64,000 bases of DNA from Cherax quadricarinatus. Taxonomy: Eukaryota > Arthropoda > Malacostraca > Decapoda > Parastacidae. Under the pieces are notes generated by a model. The model saw nothing but the letters and a program-made list of their open reading frames with translations, was not told the origin of the DNA and searched no databases. The position numbers were made by a program, and so were the translations under genes. Shown here piece after piece: positions 11,730 through 21,564 of the stretch. Location: NCBI RefSeq assembly GCF_038502225.1, contig NW_027195364.1, positions 62,001 to 126,000 on the forward strand. The letters are read 5' to 3'. Numbering within the stretch: position 1 is the first letter of the stretch; each line of letters opens with the position of its first letter.

Positions 11730-12405
11730 TTGGGGTGGACTTGTTGAACGGTCTATGAAGGCGATGAATCATAAATTCTAGGGGAAAAGGTGATTGGTGC
11801 ACTGAGAAGGTGGGGACTAAAACGTTACCCCTGGAAACAAAGGGGGAAATTTGAGGCACAGATAAATTTCCTTATGGGGTGAAATGTTGCAAAAGGAGAA
11901 GGCAGTGATTTTTCGATGCAATATGTGGTGGGAAAAGTAATGCATAGAATCTTAGTTTGGGAAAATGGGAGGCTGAGAAAAAGGGAAAAGTTGAGGTGGT
12001 TCAGCCATTTGAAAGGTGGGAAAAAAACAGAATGACTTGGAACCATATAAATCTGTAGTGGAAAACATGGTGGGGTGTAGAAACCTGGGGAGGGGGAAAG
12101 GAGGGTTTTTTGTCAATTTAACTTCCAGCAAGTCTAGCATGTTAGAAGCAAATAGAGACAAATGGTTTTTTTGAAGGCTGTTAGAGGTGAACAAAGTAAC
12201 ATTTGTGCAGATTCAGAAACCACAAGCGGATTAGTCCTGGGGGTGGGGAAATACAGTACCTGCGCTCTGAAGGAGGGTGTTGATATGTTGCAGTTGTTTT
12301 AAATGCAGTGGAAGGTGCACCCTGGAAGACAGTGACAGAATGAATGATGATGAAAAGGTTTTGCTTTTTTTGGGTCATACCTGGTAGGAAAAGTGATTTA
12401 ATAAA
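11730..12405 (+). pseudogene. RTE-like LINE 3' portion, degraded
   Basis: Plus-strand sequence follows the 3' half of the better copy at 47285-48370: an 'aagaggttgaggtggttc'-like stretch (about 11988), a block around 'gaatgacttggaaccatat' (12031), 'gagacaaatggttttt' (12148), 'acaaagtaacattt' (12190), 'tacagtacctgcgctctgaag' as two blocks (12252), and an 'agacagtgacagaatgaatg' end (12326). No open frame survives beyond a few tens of codons. It is one of eight copies of this family here. Confidence 0.7.
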
Positions 12406-12479
12406 AATTTGCCCCTTTTTGAATATTACAAGAGTTATACCTTCAACTCACAATTTTAACATTAGTATTCATTTATAAT

Positions 12480-12748
12480 AATAATAAAAAAGTAATATAT
12501 TTACTACAAGTTATGTACATGGGATAGGGCCCAGCTGACATCAATGACAAAATACTATATAGAAAGCTGCTTGTTTTTGAATATCAGGCAAATTAAATCA
12601 CCTTTGTCCCAGGATGACCCCCCAGTGACTAACACCCAGGACCCATTTTAAAATGATGGGTGAACGGGAAGGGCAGTAGGTGCTTATGGAAGCACGCTCT
12701 AGTGTTTTCCAGCCATCGGGGGGATTCAAACCCCGACTTCAACTGAAC
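12480..12748 (-). repeat. Decapod-type SINE-like repeat, copy 1
   Basis: On the minus strand it begins near 12748 with a B-box-like 'gggtttgaatccc' and runs through 'caccta', 'gttcaccc', 'cctgggtgttagt' and 'cctgggacaaa' to an (ATT)n end at 12478. Copy 2 at 13259-13500 has the same order. A tRNA-derived SINE is the likely nature. The family is remembered from decapod sequence, not searched. Confidence 0.6.
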
Positions 12749-12924
12749 TTTTAAAACTTATTTTGGCTAAAACAAATATGTTTAAAATGTTTAGTAAAAA
12801 ATCATAAACTTTATCTCATAAGGAATAAAAAACCTCAATTAGGGGGGCGCTTTAGGTTCCTAAACCTGTATTCCTGGAAATGGAGGGGGAGAACATGATT
12901 TATACACCTGGAAAATCCTAGAGG
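12749..12924. other. Unassigned
   Basis: Nothing recognised between the SINE-like copy and the LINE 3' end. Confidence 0.3.
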
Positions 12925-13258
12925 ATAGTACAACCCCCAAAATCACTCATTACAAAACAAAAGACTTGGGAGGCATGCACCATCCCCCCAAAGAAAGCAG
13001 GGGTGTCCTAGCCCTTAAGAGACCATACAATAAATGTCAGGGCCCCAGACTTTCAACTGCCTCCCCGCCCCATGGGGATTACCAACGCCCTGGCGGGCTT
13101 CGCTGGCACTGGACAGCACCCAAAATCAGTTCCGGGTCAGCGGGCTGTGGGTGATGTTGGTTTCTGCAGCCAGAGCAACACCTGGTTGATCGGCTCGACC
13201 ACCAGGAGGCCTGGTCTCAGACGGGCCGGGGGCCCCGGGGAACCCCTCCAGAAACTCC
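12925..13258 (+). pseudogene. CR1-like LINE 3' end
   Basis: Parallels 28170-28486, the 3' end of the CR1-like LINE inside the piggyBac element. Shared blocks include 'aggggtgtcc/aggggtgcca', 'ggggattaccaa', 'gcctggtctcagac', 'gggcc' and the terminal 'ctcca...aactcc...ggta'. In the better copy this encodes the C-terminus FNCLLAYIRGITNRPLAVFK and then 3' UTR. Here the frame is broken. The LINE end is followed at once by the SINE-like copy at 13259. Confidence 0.7.
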
Positions 13259-13500
13259 CGGTAATAAACATGCAAGGTTACACGCCTAGCTGACATCGAC
13301 ATCCTACATATAGAGAGCCCCTTGTTTCAAAACATTTTTTGGGCAAATTAGGTCAGTTTTTTCCCAGGATCGACCCTGCGTCCTAAAACCCCCGGGACAT
13401 ATTTTACTGATAGGTGAACGGACAGCAGGTGTCTTAAAAACCCCAATGTTTTCACCCGTGTTGGGCATAGACCCCCAACCTCAGTGTGTGAAATGAGTGA
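13259..13500 (-). repeat. SINE-like repeat, copy 2
   Basis: Same family and orientation as 12480-12748: 'tagctgacatcgacat', 'agagagccccttgttt', 'cccaggatcgaccc', 'tgataggtgaacgg', 'cagcaggtgtctta' and a diverged B-box region at about 13460-13475, in that order. It abuts a LINE 3' end on its left. Confidence 0.65.
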
Positions 13501-14574
13501 CTACAATCTTCAAGAATGTATGATTATCTTATAATTTTGTAAAAGAAAATAAGTTTTCCCAAAGTCTTAAATTTTAGAGTACACATTGTTTTTTTCTCCC
13601 CCAACATCTTTTCTCCCCACAATGTACTGTCCTGCAGTTTTCCCGACTTCCCCAAAAATGTGTTCTTGCATCACCAACTTTGTTTTTTTTTTTCCCGGTG
13701 CATCTTAATACTTTTTTCAACTGGTACTTCCATTTCACTATGCTAAAAATTTTTCTTTTCTTCTTCGAGTAACTAATATGATGATTATATTATAGTTTTT
13801 AGAAGAGTAAAATTAAAATTAAACTTTTGTAGAACATATCCTAAAACCCCCCATTATTTTCAAAAAAAAGTCAAACGAAAACATTAATTTATTATTGGAA
13901 ATTAAAAAAAACACTTTTTTTATTGCAGCATGAGGAAGGGGCTAACAAATAAAATCTTTGAACAACAATAAATATATTGTTAAGTATGGTCGAAGGGGGT
14001 ATCCACTTGATTAGCTAATTATAAATTAAGGATACCCTTTTTTTATTTATTCATGTCTTTCCAAAAGTACAGTGAGATTTTATTTCAATTTGGGTTGCAA
14101 AGCAAAGAGGTTTTTAATGCTTAGGGAATGGGCTGACTTAACATTTTGGACAGACTACTTAACACTAAGAATTATGTCATGTTGTAAAGAATAAATTTTA
14201 TCAGTTGTACAGTAGAAAATTAATTATATCAATTAAGTAGATTAAATTATAAGTGAATCTAATTTATATAAGAAAAATATATTCATATATTTAAAAAAAG
14301 CTTTTTTGAAAACAATGATTAGTTATATTCCTGTCAACAATGGATAAAGGCCAAAGTAATTTTGAAATTATAATTTGGGGAAAATATAAATAAAATTTTT
14401 GTACGAGATTTTTGCATTTAGTCTAGGGTGTTTAATGACTTTTTAGAAGTCTTAAAATTTATTTTCAGACCGGGTTTTTAGTATCTTCTGGTAATTAATT
14501 TAAATTTTGGGGGCCCCTTTTTGTGCATAGAGTTTTTAAAAGTATGATATGGGCAGAGGTATATCAAAAGAGAT
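13501..14574. other. AT-rich sequence, nothing recognised
   Basis: No coding or repeat signal could be supported. Some poly-T tracts (for example 13681-13692) may be retroelement tails. Confidence 0.4.
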
Positions 14575-14579
14575 TTGTT

Positions 14580-14642
14580 TATGGTCCTGTATAGTCCTTG
14601 TGGCTTAGCGCCTTTATTATAAAAAAAATAATAATTGTGTTA
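14580..14642 (+). repeat. Solo LINE 3' tail
   Basis: The block 'tagtccttgtggcttagcgc' followed by 'ctttattataa' and an AAT-rich end matches the terminal 60 bases of the I-like LINE (minus-strand copy at 20897-20960). No coding part of that LINE precedes it. Confidence 0.6.
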
Positions 14643-14649
14643 TGGTCAA

Positions 14650-15410
14650 TGTCCCCGCAAAAACAACCTCTTTTTTGCAAAGCTTTCAAGATTGTCACCA
14701 ATTTCCCAGCCTTTAACAAATCCATTGAATCATCTACCTTCCCAACAATCCTCAAAATAGCGAGGGTCACTCTGATCCACAATGGAGGTGACCAAGCTGA
14801 CTTGAATAACTATAGACCAATATCTAACTTACAACTGCTCTCTAAAATCTTTGAAAAATTAATTCATAGACGGATCTATTCCTACCTCGTCTCACACAAC
14901 ATATTAAACCCTTGTCAGTTTGGATTCAGGAATAATAAAAGCACATACTAGAACTAATATATACACATGCTAGAACTAAGATATACCGCACTTGAAAAGA
15001 AAGAAGTCCCACTTGGCATTTTCATTGATTTACGTAAAGCTTCGATACAGTCGACCATGAACTGCTGTACTCCAAATTAACGCACTATAGTATCAGAGGC
15101 CACTCCCTCAACTACCTAAAATCATACCTTAGTAACAGAACTCAAATATGTGTATGCAAATGATGCAAACTCTTCCACCCAACCAATCACAGTAGGAGTC
15201 CCACAAGGAAGTGCCCTTGGACCACTCCTCTTTCTCATCCACATCAATGATCTACTGAATGCATCACAGCTACTCAAACCCATATTATTTGCAGATGACA
15301 CTACATATGTCTTCTCCCACCCAAACCCAGTCATACTAGCAAACACTGTCAGTGCCAAATTCCAGAAAATATCTGCCTGGATGATGACTAATAAACTTAC
15401 CCTTAAGTAA
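14650..15410 (+). pseudogene. CR1/Jockey-like LINE reverse transcriptase fragment
   Basis: Plus strand. 14700-14940 encodes ESSTFPTILKIARVTLIHNG, then ADLNNYRPISNLQLLSKIF and CQFGFRNNKSTY, the fingers region of a LINE RT. After frameshifts and an internal loss near 14950-15150, 15180-15300 encodes VGVPQGSALGPLLF and FADDTTYVF, so the catalytic FADD is present. ISAWMMTNKLTLK ends the open part at 15410. The enzyme would copy LINE RNA at a nicked target; this copy lacks endonuclease and C-terminus and is broken in the middle. It forms an inverted pair with the next fragment. Confidence 0.8.
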
Positions 15411-15429
15411 ATCAATGAAAATGCCCAGC

Positions 15430-16070
15430 GGGACTTTTCCTGAATCCAAACTGACAAGGGTTTAATATGTTGTGTGAGACGAGGTAGAATAGATCCGTCT
15501 ATGAATTAATTTTTCAAAGATTTTAGAGAGCAGTGGTAAGTTAGATATTGGTCTATAGTTATTCAAGTCAGCTTGGTCACCTCCTTTATGGATTGGAGTG
15601 ACCCTCACTATTTTGAGGATTGTTGGGAAGGTAGATGATTCAAGGGATTTGTTAAAGAGTGTTGCAATAATTGGTGACAATACTTGAGAAGCTTTTTTGT
15701 ACATAAAAGCAGGCAAGTTGTTTATGTCACCTGCCTTGTTTTTAAGGGTGTTGATTATGAGCAAGACTTCTAGTGGGTTGGTTGGAGCTAGGAATAGCAT
15801 ATTTGGGTAGGTACCTATGATGTAGTCTGATGGATGTGTGTTTGAGCTTGGTATTTTGTTCGCTAGATTTTTTCCTATGGTGGAGAAGAAAACATTGAGT
15901 CTGTTTGCTGTTTCAGTTGGTGTGAGTAGGGGTTCGTCTGATTTTGTTAGTTTCATTGTTTTGCTTTTGGATAACTTTTTAGTTCCAAGAATTTCAGATA
16001 GAGTTTTCCAGGTTTTTTTCATATCACCTTTGATGTTATGTAATCTATTTTCATAGTACAATTTTTAAGA
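15430..16070 (-). pseudogene. CR1/Jockey-like LINE RT N-terminal fragment, opposite orientation
   Basis: A minus-strand frame of about 200 codons is open from 16061 to 15462. It encodes the linker between endonuclease and RT (KKTWKTLSEILGTKK, then TPTETANRLNVFFSTIGKNL) and the RT fingers (GGDQADLNNYRPISNLPLLS). It shares its last 70 codons nearly exactly with the plus-strand fragment at 14700-14920, so the two are members of one family in opposite orientation, forming an inverted repeat of about 210 bp. Downstream, at 15430-15460, it skips from QFGF to a later segment, so an internal deletion is present. Confidence 0.8.
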
Positions 16071-16159
16071 TCTTATCAGGCTGGTAAGAGCTGACGAGTA
16101 ACGTTTAAACTGTTCTGTAGTTATTTGACCCATTCTATACTGTTTTTCATATTTGTGCT

Positions 16160-16292
16160 TTGTGTTAATGGATTTGAGGAATAGTGTGGAATAGTGTTAC
16201 TGTGCTACTGTAGTTTTTTTGATTTACAGAATGATTTATTTGATTTACTCAGTGTACTACTTGCAAAGAAATAAATGAATTTGAATTTGAAC
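16160..16292 (+). repeat. Probable LINE 3' end with TTTGAA tail
   Basis: The end 'aaataaatgaatttgaattt' at 16269-16288 is a short tandem TTTGAA-like array, a common 3' terminus of CR1/L2-like LINEs. No coding sequence can be tied to it directly. Confidence 0.35.
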
Positions 16293-17010
16293 TTGTGCAG
16301 TGCCACTCATCCAAAAATATAATTCCACACTAATTCAGTACTTTGTACAACATTATACAGGATCTGTATGGGTTGTAACATTGTTTTATAATTAATATAC
16401 TTATGAGTATACAGTTTATGTACCTTTTCAACATTTTTTTTATATATTGGACCACTTTCTATATCTACACAAATTCAGTAGTCATAATCTTCTATCTTGT
16501 ACTTTGTATTTTGAAAAACAGATAGTATATGAAAGTAAAATATACCTTCCTATCATCTCATACATCAATTCATTGTAAAGGCATGGTACTAATCATCCTT
16601 CTCTTGGACTGTTCAACAGTTTTTCTTGATAAGGCCTATGTTTGCTGAAGATACAGAAGCAGAGATTTAGGACCATCAGCTGTACCACTTGAAACCAACC
16701 TGAGTCCTTTCTCTCGAGTGCCAAGCAGTCTGGTGAAGACATCAACTGAATATTAACCTAGCCTTGTGGGATCTCCAGCTTAAGCCTTCTAACTACTCAG
16801 CCCTCATGGACATATGTAATGATTTAATAAACTTTTTCTTAGTTATCATTATTACTCACATAAATATAAAAAAGTACATAGGTAATTTGATGCAAATTTT
16901 CTCAACTTTATAAAAAAAACATTCTTTTATATTCATGTGAAGTGCTAAACATATAGGGATCTTACAGTGTCTGGAGAGCAAAAAGGTGACAAGGATGAAA
17001 TAAAATATTG
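16293..17010. other. Mostly unassigned, one weak LINE-tail match
   Basis: The stretch 'gtgctaaacatatagggatc' near 16940 resembles the (ATT)n-linked LINE tail seen at 18810 and 20245. The rest shows nothing recognisable. Confidence 0.35.
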
Positions 17011-17046
17011 TATTGGTCATATGCCCACCTGAGCATATGACCAATA
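17011..17046. repeat. Perfect hairpin, 14-bp arms
   Basis: Arms 17011-17024 (tattggtcatatgc) and 17033-17046 (gcatatgaccaata) are exact reverse complements around an 8-base spacer. It may be the end of an inverted-repeat element, but no partner structure was found. Confidence 0.8.
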
Positions 17047-17350
17047 TATGACCATTAATGCCTGTATCTCAAGCAAGGGCATTAATGATGTTTGGCACAA
17101 CACTGGATGGCAGATGGATCATCTTCCAGAAAGAAAGACAGCAAGTTCAAGACAATAAATGACGAGGTTCATGGATCTCGGCATTATGTCGTGTACAATT
17201 GATATTATGCTAAGATTCGTGTATCTTATCACCATGCAACATCTGGAACATCACAGCATCATTATCAAAATTACAGGACATGTAATTTCAATGAGTAAAA
17301 TTAGCTATAACATTTAAATAACATATACTATATTGTAAACTGCGTAAATA

Positions 17351-17981
17351 CAGTAAGTCCTCACTTAAGGTCAATTTTGTTATAATGTTGATGAGTAAAA
17401 ATTGATTCCTGTCCTGGGCCACTGTCTCTGTGGAATTTGCACGTTCATTTTTGAACTGTATGGTGGTAGGAGGTGCTCCTTACAATTTTTGCCTTGCAAA
17501 CATTTATTCATTGATTTAACCCTTAAACGGTCCAAACGTGTATATACGTTCACTCGCGTAGTGCCCCAAATTTTTTGAGAAAAAACAAATCTTTTTTTTT
17601 TTAAAGGAAAAAAGGAGCATATGGTACCCAGGCATCCCCAATTATTTTAATATGGCACACAGTGAGTGCACATATCTATTCTCTCATGTCTAGGTGGCTC
17701 AGGCTTATCGTGGCAATGTTGAATGAATGACAAAGAAAATGTATACATATATACGTTTGGGGTGCTACGCGTGTGAACGTATATATATATATGTTTGGAC
17801 CGTTTAAGGGTTAACTCTGTTGCAATGAGTGCATGCCTGGAGGGGGTTACCTGGGGGGTTACTGTGCACCCCTAATGTTTATATCAATTAGCCTATTGTA
17901 AAATTTATTTCATTATACATCGTTTCGCTTAAAGTTGCAGTTTCCAGGAACCTATCAGTGATGTTAAGTGAGGATTCACTG
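17351..17981. mobile_element. Pogo/Tc1-type MITE with nested TTAA MITE
   Basis: The left end CAGTAAGTCCTCACTTAAGG and the right end, the reverse complement of TTAAGTGAGGATTCACTG, form imperfect inverted repeats. TA precedes the left end (17349-17350); the right flank reads CA. The element is interrupted by the MITE at 17516-17814, so its own length is about 330 bp. There is no coding capacity. Confidence 0.7.
17516..17814. mobile_element. 299-bp piggyBac-like MITE
   Basis: Bounded by TTAA at 17516-17519 and 17811-17814. The inverted repeats extend about 55 bp: TTAACCCTTAAACGGTCCAA, then a CGTGTATATACG-type palindrome, then an ACGC/TCGCGTAG-type block and GCCCCAAA/GCACCCCAAA. A CGTA...TACG-type palindrome sits 18 bases inside TTAA at both ends. 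There is no coding capacity; it would rely on a piggyBac transposase such as the one whose remains are at 22112-30459. Confidence 0.85.
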
Positions 17982-18800
17982 CACTATAATGTGCGATAGC
18001 TAAGATAATTTTGTCTCTCAAGAAGATACATTAGAACTACAGTACGTAGTAGTCTAATAGTAAATATTACAAGGAAAAGCCCATAGTTATTCATAGTATT
18101 ACAGTCAGTCTAAAGATAGAACTAATACATTGTAAAAATACAAAATATCTTGTAATAAATTTTAGTTAAAAATTAATCATTTAGTGGAAGACATTATATT
18201 AAGATTTACCATTGAAAATAAACCTTAACTTCAAGAGAATTAAAGAGCAAACATGGAGGAAATGATGTACAGTATAGTAATGGTTGGAGACCTTATTAAA
18301 TGTTTAAAAAAAAAAAGGAAAACAAAAATGTGAATTTTAAATCTTGGACATAAAAGTATAATGGCAATTTAAAAAGTTATTAGGAATTGTTTCAGGAAAA
18401 TACATTAAGCACAAAATTGTTTAAAAATTTTGTTTTATATTCATTTAGTTACATATTTTAATCCATCTGGGGTGCTATTACAAATTTTTGGGGCCTTTTA
18501 TTTGTGTCTGGTTTTATAAAGGTTCAGGTGAACGTGGGGACTATCAAGTGTGATGCCTGTAACACTTTTCCAGGAAGTGTCTTGGGCCACCACCATCATT
18601 ACAATGTATTGAAAATGTGGAGTGAATGGTATGGTAGTATGTGTAGCATAGTAATTTGCTTAAAATTTGAGGTTTTGACAGCTTCCTTTTTTTGTGTGTG
18701 ATACTTGCTTTACAGTAGAGATCTGAGGTAGAATCCCAAGTACATATTCCCTGGGTGCGATATGGGTAAATGAGAGAGAGAAATAGAGTAGTGTTTATAG
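17982..18800. other. Unassigned
   Basis: No coding or repeat family signal seen. Short frames at 18504-18843 have no recognisable motif. Confidence 0.35.
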
Positions 18801-18804
18801 TACG

Positions 18805-19660
18805 TATATTATTATTATATTTAGAAGGAAACACTAAACCCATAGGGGCATTACAGCACCTGGGGAATGGGAGGTAATCAGGTTCAATCCAAGGAAGAGG
18901 AGGACAGGTTCAGTCCAAAGAAGGAGAGGACAAGTCCAATTCCTTGGATCAAGAGCTCCTCATCAGCATCAGGGAACCTCTTGAGGGATAGGGGGGGTTA
19001 ATAATGTACATCAGGGGACAGTACTAAATTTTGGAAAGTATTCCTACAGCTTTTTAAATGAGCTGGATACGAGAATCAAATTTCAGTTTATTATCTGTGA
19101 ATCTAGGAATGTACCCTTATCCTTATAAAGATGTCTAATTTTACACATGATTTATTCCCAAAAGTTTTGAATTTATCATTATGTATGGTGTTAAAGTCAG
19201 GGGGGTCAGAGTATGATAACAAATAGGTTGTGTCACCAACAAAGAGTACTTACTATCTTAAGATGCTGTACTCACCTATTTGTGTGGTTGCAGGGGTCGA
19301 GTCACAGCTCCTGGCCCCGCCTCTTCGCTGATTGCTACTAGGTCCTCTCTCTCCCTGCCCCATGAGCTCTATCATACCTCGCCTTAAAACTGTGTGTCAT
19401 TTGCTGAGTTAGTGATGTACAGTAGAGGAAGAAGGGAAGAGAGCCTAGTGGAAGACACCCAATTTGGTTAGTTGGGTAGTTCAGGAAGTACTGTTATGTG
19501 GTATCATCTGTTTGTTAAGTAGGATTTAAACCATATGTGCCCTCTGGATCAGTAGTAATTAAGTTTGTGAAGAATAGTGTGATCATGTGTGTCAAAAAAG
19601 CCTTACACAGATCAAGAGAGTCCAATAAGATACTCATTTCTTTCAAGTGCTGCATAAACT
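18805..19660 (-). pseudogene. CR1-like LINE RT fragment with (ATT)n tail
   Basis: Minus strand, broken by frameshifts. About 19660-19560 encodes AVYAALERNEYLIGLS, then DLCKAFLTHMITLFFTNL, which fits ALEKNExxIGLFLDLSKAFD. About 19470-19400 is a damaged GVPQGSxLGPLLFLLYINDL. About 19255-19180 encodes LFVGDTTYLLSYSDPP, where the catalytic FADD reads FVGD: the first Asp is lost. About 19080-19020 encodes FTDNKLKFDSRIQLI and KAVGILSKI. The 3' end at 18810-18850 carries 'gggtttagtgtttcc' and (AAT)n. It is interrupted by the repeat at 19262-19400. Confidence 0.7.
19262..19400. repeat. Dispersed repeat fragment inside the LINE
   Basis: The blocks 'actcacctatttgtgtggtt', 'caggggtcgagtcacagct', 'cctggccccgcctcttcgct' and 'catgagctctatcatacct' are familiar from decapod genomes as an abundant repeat; this is memory, not a search. 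The insertion separates the GVPQGS and FADD parts of the LINE RT. Confidence 0.5.
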
Positions 19661-19965
19661 GCCTTTTTAAGATTGTATCATTTTATTTTAATAGGAACTT
19701 AAGTTACAAGCAAATTCATAAAATAAAAAATATAATTAGTTCTAACAGGATGAGTGTTATTAGTTTAATAATTATATTACAATACAAAACAATATAATGA
19801 AATAGAAGTTTTCTGAGGGTTATTTCTGCAGTCATGGATAAAAGTAGAGACAAGGATAATACTATGTAACATTATCAGTACAACAGCTATGTTTGAAAGA
19901 AGGAATTGCAACATATGGGAGAACGGTGGTCCCTTGAGTTGAGGCATTAATCCATTCCAGATGAC

Positions 19966-20145
19966 TAAATAACAAAAAGGCACAATACCGTGACTGGAAC
20001 GATACACAAATAACCCGCACATAAAAGAGAGAAGCTTGCGACGACGTTTCGGTCCGACTTTGACCATTGACAAAGTCAATGGTCAAAGTCGGACCGAAAC
20101 GTCGTCGTAAGCTTCTCTCTTTTATGTGCGGGTTATTTGTGTATC
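19966..20145 (-). mobile_element. Short Penelope-like relic with 12-bp target duplication
   Basis: Flanked by ATTCCAGATGAC at 19954-19965 and 20146-20157. Its sequence 'aaataacccgcac', 'agagagaagctt', 'cgacgacgtttcggtccgac' matches both ends of the PLE pair at 52262-54836. It contains no coding sequence, only the terminal region folded back on itself. Confidence 0.8.
20001..20145. repeat. Near-perfect palindrome, 70-bp arms
   Basis: Arms 20001-20070 and 20076-20145 are reverse complements at 69 of 70 positions; the one mismatch is in 'aagcttGcgacg' versus 'aagcttAcgacg'. The spacer is caaag. This is the inverted terminal unit of the PLE family without its body. Confidence 0.95.
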
Positions 20146-20244
20146 ATTCCAGATGACATTTCGTATCTTGAAACTGTCTTAACTCAAACCTCAAAATACA
20201 TGGTTTTATGGTAATTTGTCACTGATATCTTGATAATAGTAGAG

Positions 20245-20330
20245 ATGGTTCACTGTGGATTATTATTATAATTATAACCAAGTGCTAAACCCATATGGGT
20301 CATGCAGCACTGCCAGTTGATTGTGGAAAG
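20245..20330 (-). repeat. Solo LINE-type tail with (ATT)n
   Basis: (ATT)n is followed by 'aaccaagtgctaaacccata' and 'tgggtcatgcagcact'. It resembles the tail of the CR1-like fragment at 18805 and lies inside the mariner-like MITE. Confidence 0.55.
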
Positions 20331-20689
20331 TCATACTCACACACCAATGCACTAAGTCCAACTCCTGCATCATGTTTTACACAATTTCTTGTTTGATCTT
20401 CAGAGAAATCTTCTGTTTGCTGCATATTTTAGGGGCCACAATAGCTTGGTAACACAAAATATGGCATAAGTAAATCACAAATGTGTATTGTATCATATTT
20501 TTCCTCACAACTCAAAACTAAATTCCTTGATAACTGTAAATCATAACTCAAAGTTATCATAACTCCAGCCTGTCATAACTCAAGGGACCACAAGATAGAG
20601 AAAAAAGCTACAAGAAGAACAGGAATGGAATTAGACGAAAACATCACAAGGTTTCAGGATGTGTTTGACAATCTTAATTGTTGGCAATG

Positions 20690-20745
20690 TACTATTATAT
20701 CTAAACAAAGTGCTAAACCCATGTGGGTCATTCAACACTAAATAA
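20690..20745 (-). repeat. Solo LINE-type tail
   Basis: 'aaacaaagtgctaaacccat' and 'gtgggtcattcaacact' repeat the motif of 20245-20330 with no coding sequence attached. Confidence 0.5.
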
Positions 20746-20896
20746 ATAAATAAAAATGAACTTAGCAAGCAAACAAATTTTCAGTGACTGAAAAATAAAT
20801 AACAGTATACAGTACACTAAATAAAATTTTCTGGGAGGTGGATGAGAAGAAGTGGAGAGAAAGAGAGGTACAGCAGAAGCAAACACTGCAGCATGA

Positions 20897-21545
20897 TTAT
20901 TATTATTATTATTATTATAATCAAAAAGAAGCGCTAAGCCACAAGGGCTATACAGCGCTGCAGGGTAGGGAAGGAAGCGAGGGTATTGGATGGCAGAAGG
21001 GAGGAGGGATGATCAGCAGGTTACAGAAAACAGCGGGGCAGGGGATAGTACGGGGGAAGAGGGTAGCAAGAGATTGAAGTAGAAAGGGCTGAAGGTATCA
21101 GAATTTGTGAAGTAAGTCAGTTGTTGTCAAAAAGTCAATGAGAGAGTCCGGATGAAAGGTGGGTCCATCAGCGAGAAGGGAAGGTAAAGAGAGAGCAGCG
21201 GAGCGAAGACGACGACAGAGGTAAATTCTGCGTGCTCGTTGATAAAGTGGGCAGTCCAAAAGAATGTGGCTGACTGATAATGGAGCTTGGCAATTCTCAC
21301 AGAGAGGAGCAAGACGCCTCTCCATGAGATATCCATGAGTAAGACGAGTATGGCCAATGCGAAGACAGGAGAGAGTAGTCTCCCAACCTCGACACTGGTG
21401 ATAAGAAGACGGCCAGTAACCTATACTCGGTTTAATAGATTGAAGTTTGTTGCCGAGCATAGTAGACCAACGTTGTTGCCAACGGGTGTGAAGGTGGGAA
21501 GATATTGCAGCAAAATAGTCCGTAAATGGAATACCTCTATAAGAG
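20897..21545 (-). mobile_element. 5'-truncated I-like LINE with 14-bp target duplication
   Basis: The insertion is bounded by ACACTGCAGCATGA at 20883-20896 and 21546-21559. On the minus strand it starts in the C-terminal region of the polymerase polyprotein, has a 3' UTR of about 200 bp and ends in 'gattataataataataa'. The exact duplication and the open frame indicate a recent insertion. Short tails of the same type occur at 1750, 14580 and 21565. Confidence 0.85.
21098..21460 (-). CDS. C-terminal domain of I-like LINE polyprotein (partial)
   Basis: A 120-residue frame is open to its natural stop. RGWETTLSCLRIGHTRLTHG is followed by CENCQAPLSVSHILLDCPLY. This is the end of the C-terminal part of I/Jockey/R1-group LINE proteins: a helical RIGHTRLTHG segment, then a Cys-x2-Cys...His...Cys zinc-binding tail thought to help bind RNA or DNA. 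In-frame sequence continues upstream of the first Met to the 5' truncation near 21545, so the Met is internal and not a true start. The reverse transcriptase and endonuclease are absent. It cannot transpose on its own. Transcription would depend on flanking sequence. Confidence 0.75.
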   Translation of the reverse strand: MLGNKLQSIKPSIGYWPSSYHQCRGWETTLSCLRIGHTRLTHGYLMERRLAPLCENCQAPLSVSHILLDCPLYQRARRIYLCRRLRSAALSLPSLLADGPTFHPDSLIDFLTTTDLLHKF

Positions 21546-21564
21546 ACACTGCAGCATGAGAGCT

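Larger units (their letters stand above)
19926..20591. mobile_element. Mariner-like MITE with two nested insertions
   Basis: Perfect 15-bp inverted repeats GTGGTCCCTTGAGTT lie at 19926-19940 and 20577-20591. The interior contains a PLE relic (19966-20145) and a LINE tail (20245-20330). Removing those leaves about 400 bp without coding capacity. I could not confirm a TA target duplication at the borders. Confidence 0.65.

Noticed and set aside
11488..11859. Frames across the (TA)n run
   Set aside because: They encode only Tyr/Ile repeats from the microsatellite.
16856..17044. 62-codon minus-strand frame
   Set aside because: Hydrophobic low-complexity translation with no motif, overlapping the hairpin at 17011-17046.
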